Position numbers and translations under genes: made by a program. From assembly GCA_037179335.1 (NCBI GenBank), contig JAKZHN010000002.1, forward strand, positions 1,488,001 through 1,552,000: a DNA stretch of 64,000 nt. Reading direction: 5' to 3'. Source of the stretch: Cyclaneusma minus (taxonomy: Eukaryota > Ascomycota > Leotiomycetes > Marthamycetales > Marthamycetaceae). Within the stretch, counting starts at the first letter, position 1; the number at the start of each line of letters is the position of its first letter. Below the pieces are notes generated by a model. That model had not been told where the DNA came from. It did not search any database and saw only the letters and a list, made by a program, of their open reading frames with translations. Below are positions 24,801 through 36,179 of the stretch, piece by piece.

Positions 24801-27800
24801 ATCCTCGATTCTTGGGTGTCTTATATAATGCCCGTCGCGGCCACGCTGCTTGAGTTTTTCAACCATCGAACGATGAGCGAGTAGGGACATGGCGAGGCCA
24901 TGCTTCGATCCCCCAGCACGGACAATACCAATTAGCTGCGGCTTTGGATCTGATTCGGAATTTGGGACGCGAGCTCTAAGCTACTTTCATTGCGGAAGAA
25001 TGGGTGAGCTTCTCATCATTGCTTGGGAGGGTTACTGTCGAGATCAGCTTGCTGCTGTCGTTCTTAGCGCGGAGAGGTCACGTGACTTTGGTGCTTGGGC
25101 GTCTTAGCTACAAGGTAGGTAGGTATAAAAGCCTTCGTCGTGGCCAATCTGTTCTTCTTCCCCGCAATCGAATCGAGCTCTCCTGCAGCGATGTCCTGTG
25201 CAGACCTCGAAGCTGACTCCCAAGAATCCATTGTTCTTTGCAACGAGCGCATTCGCCGTCAGCTCGCTTGATCTACGTATTGAGATTTCAGTTTTCTCAG
25301 TATGGAATGGGGGAGGCTTCCTCTCGCCGTTTCGGGCTTCTACTGTCGGGGACGGTTTGCTGTCGTCGCCGCCAAGGATTGATTCACAAAGCTTTAGTTC
25401 TGGTCACTGAATTTCTATGTAAAGACCCCTCACAGTCGAGCTGTTCTTTTTCTTTCACAAGCAAAGACGTTGAAGACAAATCTCCACGGTGAGGGAATCT
25501 GCAGCTAGAGACAAGACAGTTTGGGAAAGTTGAAAAGGGACTTGCTCTTGGCTGGAATTGCAGATCGTATGCAGCTACTTTGAACTGAGACTGAGAGTTG
25601 AGATGTTACTTGCTACCACGGCTTCGGGAGACTGCTGTCGATTCCGATGGCTGCTGTTATTGGTAACTGAAGGTTTGCTCGACTGTGTTCCTGGAGGTCT
25701 ATATAAAGCGTCATCACGTCCCAAACACCCTTTATCTCGAGCGCAGACGCGCGTCGGTGAAGATGGCTACCACGCAAGAGGCTGCAAGCAGCGGCACCAC
25801 GAACAGCAATACGACATGCAGAAGATATTGTGTGTGGAGATCTCGACGCCGAGCCTTCACTGCTGCAGTTCACCCTGATGGCCGAGAACATGCATATTCA
25901 GTTCAGCTACGGCAAGTTACCTCAGACTGAGGCTGGAGTAATACTCTCCATCACCGTTCCAGGAGACAGCTGTCTAGAAGCCTTGCTACCGCCATCTCCG
26001 GCTGACCAGGTACTCACCTATGTTGGGTTTCAGACTTCTATATAAACATGCATAGCAATCGAACTGCTCTTTTCTCTCAAGAGACAATTCTAGGTACGTT
26101 TGGCGGCGATGATGTCGAAGGACGAGACCAAAGTTGGAGATTTAGCACTCACGGCCACTGTCTTCGATTTTGTGTGTCCAGAATCTGGCACTTTCAATAC
26201 TTGTAAGAAACCGAGGAAACACGTCTGAGCTCTCACCACCGCTCCGGAAACCTGCTGTCGAGCGCGCTCTAGCAGTTGAGGCTGATCGTTAGGGATGACT
26301 AACTTGTTCCATGGAGACCTCTGTACCTATCTAAACACCCATCGCTGCCCAGATATTTCTTCTCTTTCAAGTTTCATAAAGAACGAGAAATCGGATGCTA
26401 CTTCATGGGGACATCTGGAGCTTGAGATTCTGTCTTCAACCAGCGTACTCATCATCGATGGCCGCGGATAGGCATATCCATGTTAGTTAGCAAAGTTGAG
26501 ATACGTTCGACTGAATTTGGGCAAAATACTTTCCACTGTCGTTTCTCGAACCTGCTGTTGACAATCCTGATACCGTCGCCTCAGTCCAAGCATTCACTCC
26601 CTCAGTTTTACTTTTTCTTTGTCCCTTAATTTCTATATAAAGCTCCGCCGTGGCCCAATTGTTCTTTTTTCTCCAGAGGCAAGAGAGGTTGAAAGATTTG
26701 ATGTTCAAGGACGAAGCTCAAACTACAGGAATAGGACACGGAACAAGCTCTCAAGCCTGGATTTGAAGATTCAAGATTCAGCTGTGCCAAATCTTGGTGC
26801 TAAGGCGGTGCTTGCTACCACCGCTTCGAATATTTGCTGTCAAGACTGCTTTGCTGCTGCCATTGCCAAGCAAAAGTCGACGTAGCTCTGTTGCTAGATT
26901 TTCAGGTATATAAAGCTCCATCGTGGCCAGGTTACTCTTTTCCCTTCACAAACCATAGAATTCGAACGAGGATTCGATTCCGGAGACTAAGGTGAGTCAA
27001 GAGAGGCATGGCTGAGTTCGCAAGCTCAGCACTCGAAAACGAATGCACGTAGCCTAGTGGATATACGATTTAGCAGATTCACCTGGAACTCAAAAGCACA
27101 TTATATGCTCACGGTCTATGAAATTGCTGTCGTGCTAATTTGCTGCCGTTTGTACCGACTAAAAGTCAGCATACATGTATCCCCAGATTTCTATATAAAG
27201 TCCCTTCGTGTTCATATTTTCTCTTTCTTCCTTCAAGAAATATAAACATAGTGCGAAGATTACATTTTTTGAGGAACTCTCGAGGCGTGGACTACCGCAT
27301 TTCCACTTCGTGAGCGCGCATTCGCATTTGCAGACCAGGTAAACATTCCCAGCCTGAAGCTGAGGTAGGGCTACTCGCCACCGCCTCAGGTAACTACTGT
27401 CGACAAACGAGAGCCGAGCCCGTGGGCTGCCGTCGTCCCCAATTGAAGGCTTGCTTTAGATTTCAGCTGAGTTTCCAGGTATAAAAAGACCCAGCACTGC
27501 CAGGTTCTTCTTCTCTCATCTTCTTCGTGAACGGACGAGCCAGCGTGACGAAACCCAGTCGATCGCGGTTTCGAAGTTAACACTGAAAATTCAGTCACTG
27601 CACTCATCATCAGAGACTTTAGGGGTTCATATTCGGAGTCCCGCTACTTCGGTCTGAAGCTGAGAAACACTTCGCACCGCCGCTGCCGGGAACTGCTGTC
27701 AAGCCAGTGGGCTCCTGTGGCCGCAAAGGCTTGGACAAGGATTCATTCAGCTTCATTCGTGGATCGGTATCCGCTTGCCTATATAAAGCTCTATCACGTT

Positions 27801-29800
27801 CAAGGAATTCTTCCTTCCTTATGAACAGTAATGGCAACCGTTATAGTCCATGCGCGGATCTCGGGGCCGAGACCCAGATTTCAAACGCCATATTTGCCAT
27901 CAGCAGCCTTGGCTTTGCAAACCTATTATCCAGATTTCAGCTTCTGTCTCTGGAACTGAAAAATCATTTGTTACCGCCGCTTGCGAGGCTTACTGTCGAG
28001 CCAGTATGCTATCGTCATCGTGAACTAAACATCCAGCAATGTGGAATCTGAGGAATCTCGAGAAGTATATATGTACCCATCGTAGTCGACTTTCTGACTC
28101 TTTCATGATCAAAAAGTATCTGCACAACCCCCGGACCAGTTGTGATGTTGCAGCATGAACTCGACATCCGATCTCCTTGTAAGATGTCCAAAACCTTAAA
28201 TTCTCATGTCCAGACCTCAGAACCTTCAGGTTCCTCAACATGGGAGTGAGGAGAAATTCGCCGTCACCGTTGGAGGGACCCTGTTACCGATGCGCCCTGC
28301 TGCTGTCATCGCCACCCTAAAAGACCCGATTGGCTCCATTTTCGGGTATATAAACTACCATCGTGGCCAGGTCGTCCTTCTTTTCCAACTGTCCGATCTC
28401 GAGCTTAATTCAGACATGGATGCCACGGACAATAGGACGTGGACGAAGCTATGTTTTCGATTTTCCAGGACGAAACTTGATTTGAATGCACACCATAACA
28501 GCAGTGGATTTCAGCGCCTCACATTCGCATTGCCAGGTCTTGCCTATGAATAGTTACCATAGAATGCAGACGATACTTGCTGCCACCGCTTGGGTACATT
28601 GCTGTCGAGATAAGCTGCCACCGCCATTTTGGTTCCAATAGCTAAGCTTCACTTGGCTTGCTTGGTGGATGTCTATATAAAGCCCCTCGTGGGCAAGTCT
28701 TTCTTTTCCTTCAGGGACGATAAACCTCGAAGAGTGTAGACACGGTGCGACCTCGAAGATGAGAATAAATTCTCGTACCGCATTCACAGCTCATATGTTC
28801 GACGGTGAGTCAAGGATTTAGTTATTAGTTTTCAAGGAGAACTAGGGAGAATTCTTCCCACCGCTTACCTAAAGAGACAACTTTTGGCAACACCTGCTAG
28901 CATTGAATCAGTCGTTTGGGTTCGCTTTGGATCCTGGAAATCTATATAAACACACGTTGCCCAACCTAATCTTTTCTTTCCCAAGAAGAGCATGTTACGA
29001 CCGCCTGCACATGGTAGATGATCTGTCTAGATTGCCGGTATGGCCTACGGATATTTGACCAAGCTTTTGACTCGTATGTCCAGGACTAAGGTCTTCGATC
29101 TCACACAAGAACACACTTCTTCGCCGCTGCGTTGAGAAGCAGCTGTCGGAAGAGTCTGCTACTTGTCATGCTCTGTTTGTACAGATCTGTTTATATAGCC
29201 ACCCACCTGATTGTTGGAGCGCTCAGGGATGGGGCTTTTAGACGTATCACGTGACTCATAGTCACGTGATTCTTATCTTCTTGGTTGTCGCGACTCATGG
29301 CGGTGGCAAAGCCTGTAGTGGAAGCCTTGTGTCAGTATTTAAACACCAGGGCATCTCATCAACTTGTGCTTTTTCAAACTAGACCACAACATGCTGCTAG
29401 ACATGGCAGGCTCGTACGTTCATGCGAGACCATTTTAGTGACTATATTTTGCAAAGCTAGTACAAGCAGTATGGATTCATTTCTAGGCTCGTTGCGCTAT
29501 TGTTGGTCGCAAGAGCTGATGTCGAACATTCAATCTTTCGGAGATCCCTACTGCTGTCGTTCGAAGCTTCTGTCATCAGGTGCTGGGTGAAAAAAAAACA
29601 CGTGTTCCCATTTTATCGAGAGACTGGCTTGCCGAAAGGACGACTAGGATATGGAAAAGCTCGTAACTACCTGCGCAAGGTTGAGGAAGATCATCGGTCA
29701 GGATGAAGATGGCACGTCTAGGTTGTCATGAATGATACCGCAGTACAGACCAAGAGTTGCTTTATATACCTTCAGCTTCCCACCCACGTGATCTTGGTCC
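24800..29800 (+). repeat. Array 1: about 16 diverged ~290-bp units, each with a core-promoter-like block
   Basis: TATA-like boxes on the plus strand start at 24822, 25124, 25416, 25700, 26039, 26328, 26634, 26907, 27192, 27480, 27780, 28066, 28347, 28674 and 28943, then less regularly at 29192, 29336 and 29763. The first 14 intervals average 294 bp. Most boxes read CTATATAAAG(C) and are followed by a weak block like CATCGTGGCCAGG and then a pyrimidine run such as TTCTTTTCTTTC, about 25-45 bp downstream, resembling a fungal initiator. About 50-85 bp upstream of most boxes is CTGCTGTC(G/A)A, usually preceded by CTTGCTACCACCGCTTCG-like sequence and often followed by a second GCTGCYGTC. Splice-donor-like GGTGAGTCAAG occurs in at least two units (near 26994 and 28804). 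Frames inside units are not conserved between units, so protein coding is not supported. It may be an array of noncoding transcription units or of promoters left after gene decay. Confidence 0.8.
29246..29270. promoter_or_regulatory. Double E-box palindrome
   Basis: ATCACGTGACT, a CAT spacer, then AGTCACGTGAT: a perfect 11-bp inverted repeat, each arm itself holding the palindrome TCACGTGA. Likely a double binding site for bHLH or bZIP proteins such as Cbf1-type factors (inference). Related CACGTG cores occur at about 29609, 29785, 44953 and 45025 around the two arrays. Confidence 0.6.
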
Positions 29801-30253
29801 AAGGAGACTCTTTTCCGTGGCCACTGCTTGGAAACAAACACTACTTAGGGGCCCTGAACCCTCAAGGGAAGCTTTTGTCTCGGTGCTTAACAGATTCTTT
29901 GGACAGAACATGAGTTTGCCAGCCCAGCAAATTTTAAGCGCTGTGTAATGATATATTCGCAAAGCGGCTTTGAGACTATATTTGATGCCTGATGATACAA
30001 AACCTGAATCTTTCACACCTTCGCACAAAGTATCAGAATGATTCTTCTCGCCGTTGGGTGCAGAAGGCTGTTGTCGAGACATATTGATCGCTGTCGCTGT
30101 GAACAGAGATACTAAGAGAGTGAAGCACTGTCTGGGGTGGTGTTGTCCTTGTGATAATCCTCCTGTTCCAGAGTCCCGTTGCTCGAAATCTCGGATTCTC
30201 GACCATAGCTCGATGGAATGATGATAGCTTTCCAGGATGTGCTAAGACTGTAT

Positions 30254-30453
30254 TGTCACGACCTGGACTTCCGCTTCGGACTAGGCCGAGTAAAAAACGC
30301 TGTTAATGGGTGTTTATTGCTATAAAAAAAAGAAAGTTTAAAAAGCTCTGGAAAGCTTTATATATAAATGGGGATAAACCGGAGCTAGCTATAATCCGGT
30401 TATATAACTGCAAACATTCGCAGTATAAATAATAGCGGCCCAAAGCTATTATA
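30254..30453. repeat. Outer element, left LTR
   Basis: Aligns along its whole length with 44129-44331. Its first ~85 nt keep their G/C bases; from about 30342 onward it is mutated relative to the right copy. A run of 12 C follows directly after it (about 30457-30468). Confidence 0.88.
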
Positions 30454-33400
30454 ATACCCCCCCCCCCCGGCTAAAAAGCCTATTTGCAGGCCTTTTTTAC
30501 ATTTTTTATTTATTTATTTATTTATGCTAAACTTATTTAAATAATATTTGCTTTTAATAAACTCATTGCGTTATTTTCCATTTCCAATATCCTATTATAT
30601 CTTTTCTATTTTTTTTAATTTTTTTAAAAGCCTTAATTTTGAAAAATTAGTATTATAAAATTTTTAAATTTTGCAAATGCGTATTTAAAATTTTTATACA
30701 AATATTATTTAATATTAGGATTATATTGTAATTTTTAATTTAGTTAATAATAAAAATCTTATTTTAATAGCTATAAATTTAAAATCTTAAAAAATTTCTA
30801 TTTTTTATAGCCGTTAATTTCTGCTAAAAGTTCGGGCTTTATAATAGCATTTATTCGCTTAAATTATTTATAATTGCTAAATAATTTTTATAATGTTTTT
30901 AGCGATTTCTTAATAGCGCCAAATATAAACTTATTTTTTAATTATATTACTTTAATTTAGCGCTTGCGTAAAAAACTCATTTTTTTAATTAAAATTTATA
31001 TATAATTTATATTTTATTTTTATTGTAATTGGGCTTATATTAATTAATTTTTGCAATAATATTGCAATTATTATATTTATAAAAAATGATTATTTTAGCC
31101 AATTATTTTAAAATTAATTAAAAAAATGGCGTTTTTAATTTTGATTTAATTATTAATTTGCAATGAATAAGTTAATAAAAAGCCAATTGCTATTTTTTTT
31201 TTGAAAATCCAAAATAAATTATAGTTTTTAATTTAATATAATAATTTTAAAAGCTTTATAAATGCAATATATAATTATATATATATATTTTTTTGCAATT
31301 TTGCGCATATTTACTATTTAAAAATAAAATATTATAATTCTTTTTTATTAAATTAATAAATTTTAATTACTATTATATTATAATTATTTTTGCTTTTTAA
31401 TATATAAAAGAAATTAACTCTTATATATTGCCAAAATTAATTTAAAACTAATAGCAAATTTAATAGATTTGGCGTTTCATTTTATAATATTTTAGCTTTT
31501 ATATAAAACTTTTAATTTTTAATATAGCAATTAATATTGCTCAATTATTTTTTCTATTAATAACGCCTTTAAATTAATTTGCGAATTTTAATACAGCCGA
31601 AATAAATTATTTAAATATTACTATATATTTTTATTATAAGCTTAATTTGTAAAATGCCAATTAATGGCATAATTAATTATTTTTTATATAATATTAAATT
31701 ATTTTTTATATCAAAAATCGCAAAATTTATTAAGTTTGGAAATTCCATTATATTTTTAACCGCTTGATAGTCTTTTTTTTTTTTTATTTGCTTGCCAATT
31801 AATTTAAAGCAATTTATTAATTAATTTCATTTGCATTTAATTTCAAATCTTAAATAATTTTAAAATTTAAGCATTGTTTTAGCAATATTATATATATGCA
31901 ATTTAAATTTTTTATAATAGTAATTTAATTTAAATTTTGGTTTTATTAAATTAAGAAATTGGCTTTATTTAAAAATCCTGGCTTATATTTAATTTTAAAA
32001 TAATATTCGCTAAAAATTTCCTATTAGCGCATTTGCCAAATATTAAAAGCCTTTAATATTATAAATTATTTACAGCCTTATAATTGCTAATTATATAATC
32101 TTTTTAGAGAACTTTTAATAAATAAATTTTTTAATATATAAAAAATAAAACAATAGCTAGCAATCTGTTATTATAAATTTTATAATTTTAAAAAAAATAA
32201 AAAACCGGATATTAAAATCCATTAAAATATTTTTGGAAAAATACTTTTTTAATTACTTTATTTAATACAGTAATTTCCAATTTGCATTTATAATTAAAAA
32301 TATAATTAATAAAAGTTGGTGCTAATAATAAAGTTTTTTTTAATTTATTAAATGCTTTTTAGCATTTATTTATTTCTTTTTAAATATAATTTTTAAAAAT
32401 TAAATAATTTTTAAAATATACTAATTAATTATAATCTCTAATAAAATTCAATAAAAATTATAAAATTCTAGAAATAATTGCATTTTTTAACTCGTTTCTT
32501 TTTTAATTATTACCAATTTTTAATAACTGCCATTGTTTTTTAAATTAATGCAAATTCTGCCCAAAAAAATAATATAGTCCAAATATTTAATTTCTATTAT
32601 AAGAAAATTATATTTTTTAATATTAATTTGCAATTTTATAGCTTTAAGCATATATAATATTTTTAGCACGTTTTTTTTATATTAAATAAAATTATTGCTA
32701 TAAATACAAATATTATTAATAAAAGCTATATAAATTTTATTTAATAAATTAAATAGTATATTATTAATATATTGCTAAAAAATCGCTAATTTATTAATTA
32801 ATTTAAATGGCAGTATTTTATATTTATAAATCCTATATTTTATATTTATAAATCCTATATTTTATATTTATAAATCCTATATATTATATAAAAAATCGTA
32901 TATTTTTAACTAATAGCATTTATATAAATTTAATAAAATATTTAACTTTGCTAAGCTTAAATTAAAAAAAAAATGTTAAATTTCAATAATCTATATAAAA
33001 GCGCAATTTTTTTTCCAGATGTTTTAATAAAAAATACTAAAGCGGCAAATGAAAAAAAAAAACAATTAATAAATCCCTTAGCCAAATTGTTTTGCAAATA
33101 TTTTTAAATAAGCTTTAATTGGCTTTTTAGTATAATAAAAAATAAAAACTAAAATAATTTACCTTTTGGCTTTTCTAATTTAATTTTTATATTATGGGAT
33201 TTTAATTTAGCAATTAATTTAAAGCTTGCTTGGAAAAATTATAAACAATTTTCTTTAGCTTTAAAAGGAGTTTTTTTTTAAATTATAGTATGATTATTTA
33301 TTCTCAATCTTCTTAACAGCTTTTTAATTTTTTATTTTTTATTAATTTTATACAAAAAATAAATAAAAGCAATGGCATTGTTTTTTTTTTAAATTATTTA

Positions 33401-35213
33401 AATTCTATTGTATATTATTTATAAAAATTATATATATATTTAAAGTTGAAACGTTTTTAAATTTAATTTTTACTTGCTTATTTCGGCGCTAGGGCTTGGT
33501 TTAAAAAAAAGCGAATTTTAGGCCAATTTTTAATTTATTTTTTATAAAGCTTTATAAATTGCAATTTAATATATAAAAATTGGCTTTAAAATTTATTGCA
33601 ATATATTATACTATATTATAATATTTGGCGTAATTTATACTATAATTATTGGTATATTTAATATATTATTTAAAGCGCTTTTATTTTATTAGATTGCTTT
33701 AACTTTTTATTTAATTTTTTCCAAATTTTCAAATTTAAATAAATTTTTAATTTTAAAAATTAATAGCTATAAATTGCTTTTTTTTAAAATACGCTAGAAA
33801 GTATAAATAATAATAATAAAAATCCAATAGCATTTAAATTTTCTTTTGCTATTTAAAGCCAAATAAAAGCTTATATAATTTAAAATTAATAATTAAATAA
33901 AAAATATATAAAAATTTGCAATTATTAAATATTAAATTAAAAGAAATATATAAATTAATATAGAAAATCCTTTGTTTTTATTACAGCTTTAAATAGAAAT
34001 AAATTTATTTAAAAACTAAATAAAATACATAATAATAGTAAATTTTTTAATTGTGCTAATATTTATAAAATATAGTATTTAAGCTTCGCTATTAATAAAA
34101 GCATTAAATTAAATTAAAAATTTGCAATTTTCTAATATATATAAAATTACAAATTTTTTGCCGCTAACAATATAATTAAGATTTATAAATATAATATTTA
34201 CCAAAAATTTGGCAATAGTATTTAATTGTTTTTTTTAAATAATATTCCCAATTTAAAATCGAACGCGCCTTTTCTTTTTTCTCTTACATAAATTTGGCCT
34301 TTTTTTTATTGAAATTTTATTATTAAAATAATCCTACTTTACATAGCCAATTTAATAATACCTAAAATAGGATTTTTTTAAATAATTTTTATTATCCTAT
34401 TTTTTTTTAAATATTGAATTTTTGCGAATTTTTATATTTTTAACGCGCTTAGCGATTTTTATTATTATTGCTATTACTATTTTCTTATTTATATTTATTA
34501 CTATTGCGATTAAATTTTTAATTATTTAAAAAGCGCCAAATTTCATTTTTAATAGCAATATTTTAAATTGTATTGTAATATAAAATGCGCGCTTTTTTAA
34601 AAAACTAGTAAAAATAAATTATAAATATAACGGCAGCTATTAAATTAAAAGAAAAACAGTTAAATAAATTGGCCAAAATATTAAAATTAAATACGCTATT
34701 TAATTAAATATTATAATACAAATTAAAATAGAAAATAGAAAATTTCTTACTCTTTTTTATTATACGGCCAATATAATAATAATAGACGTTAAATTTTTTA
34801 ATTAGCAAATTAAAAATAGCTTGCAAAAAATTATATCTCTTTTTAAAATAAATAAATTCTTAATATTAAAAGTATATTTTAACTGCAAAATATAATTGGC
34901 TTTATTTTTAATATAGCTAATAATATAAATAAATTTAAATTAAAAATTAGAAAAATAATTATAATTAATAGCAAGATTATTTTTAATAGTTATATCACAA
35001 ATTTTGAATTCAAAATTGAAATTATTATCCAATTTTCTTTTAAAAATAATAATAAAAAAAGGCATTGCAAAATAAATTTTGGAAAAATTAAATAAATTTA
35101 TTATTATAAAATATATTAATATTACTGCTAATACTGTTTATAATGGAATTAAAAGCATTATTATTAAAAAATCCATTAGCGCTAATGCTAATAACATGGG
35201 ATTAATTGCGGGC
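30454..35213. other. RIP-degraded interior of the outer retrotransposon, left part
   Basis: Almost only A and T, with frequent TTAA, TATA and TTTTTA runs and stops in every frame. No gene, RNA gene or domain can be read. Confidence 0.8.
32814..32879. repeat. Three perfect copies of a 22-bp AT-rich unit
   Basis: The unit is TATTTTATATTTATAAATCC followed by TA, repeated head to tail three times inside the RIP-mutated block. Identical copies suggest tandem expansion after the RIP mutations. Confidence 0.8.
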
Positions 35214-35223
35214 AATTAAAAGG

Positions 35224-35632
35224 TGGCGGTAAGCCGGCGTAGCCTTGTCCGCAGCCTTGCGTATGCCGGCCCGGCCCTGCCGGCCCGCCCGCCCGCCGCA
35301 CCTTGAGAAATAGCAATTGCCATGCTATAGCTGCAAATACTATAGCATGGCTGGAATTGCCATGGCTGCAAATGCCATGCTGGCTGGCCAATGGCTGCGC
35401 GGGCGCTAAAGTCACGTGGGGGCGTTTTATTTTCTTATCAATTATGCCTTGAATTATAGCCAATCAAATCGCGCGCTTGGAAACGCCGATAAAAAGCCCT
35501 TTTTTCGCCCCTTACGCTTACTAATAATCACTCTCGCGCGCTCTCAAGATTTTAAACTGGCGGACGCCCCTCCGCTCCGCCCGCCACCTTCGCTTCGCTC
35601 CGGTGCGGGCTTTGCTTCGGGGCTTACCGCCA
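35224..35632. mobile_element. Unmutated 0.4-kb terminal-inverted-repeat element (MITE-like)
   Basis: TGGCGGTAAGCC at 35224-35235 is the exact reverse complement of GGCTTACCGCCA at 35621-35632. The flanks offer TTAA on both sides (35216-35219 and 35634-35637), or a 7-bp AATTAAA duplication (35214-35220 and 35632-35638); AT-rich surroundings make the choice unsure. The body is GC-normal and free of RIP signs, in sharp contrast with the kilobases on either side. It is GC-rich near both ends and has an internal palindromic cluster of GCCATGCTATAG/CTATAGCATGGC type (about 35318-35390). No transposase frame, so non-autonomous. It inserted after the outer element had been mutated. Confidence 0.8.
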
Positions 35633-35953
35633 ATTAAATTTATTATCAAATTCGAAAACAATTTCGCTAAAACTTGTATTCGGCATTTGTATTTAATTGC
35701 TAAAAGCCAATTTGTTTTTTTAAAAAAAAGCAAAATTAATAGGGTTTTTATTACTAAATATTAATTAATTCCCAAAGCTAATTTTTAAAATTTATGAATA
35801 TATTATTAAAAGCCTTTTTAAATTGCTTAGTTAAATTATTAAATTTTTAATAAATAATACAAAGCTCGCTATTATTATTTAATTTATTATTATTGCAAAT
35901 CGGGCGTTTTTTTTAAATGCAAACGCTAAAAAAATTATTTTAAAATAAAAAAT

Positions 35954-36179
35954 TGTTATAATGGTCAAAGATAAATTGGTAAATAAGGGTGCGTTGTATA
36001 TATTCCTTAGCTATAAAAAATAGCCGCTGTCTTTCTGAAATAACAATAACAACGCTTAAATATAATATACTAAAAGCCTTGCTTAACTTTCTTAGTAAAT
36101 AATGCTCGTCCTTTATATACCTTTAATATATATACCTTATAAAATGCCCGCAAAACGCCTTTCTCGATTTTATATAATA
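35954..36179. repeat. Inner element, left LTR
   Basis: Pairs with 43518-43742. The left third keeps G/C (ATGGTCAAAG, GGGTGCG); the right half is mutated relative to its partner. Confidence 0.85.

Noticed and set aside
25685..28553. Open frames of 80-115 residues inside array 1
   Set aside because: They fall at different places and in different frames in each unit and share no residues, so they are unlikely to be a gene family.
24822..29343. CRISPR array
   Set aside because: Units are about 290 bp with diverged repeats in a eukaryotic genome; there is no short exact repeat-spacer pattern.
35188..35637. Frames of 70-90 residues inside the GC-normal patch
   Set aside because: They lie within the terminal-inverted-repeat element and follow its GC content; no transposase motif.
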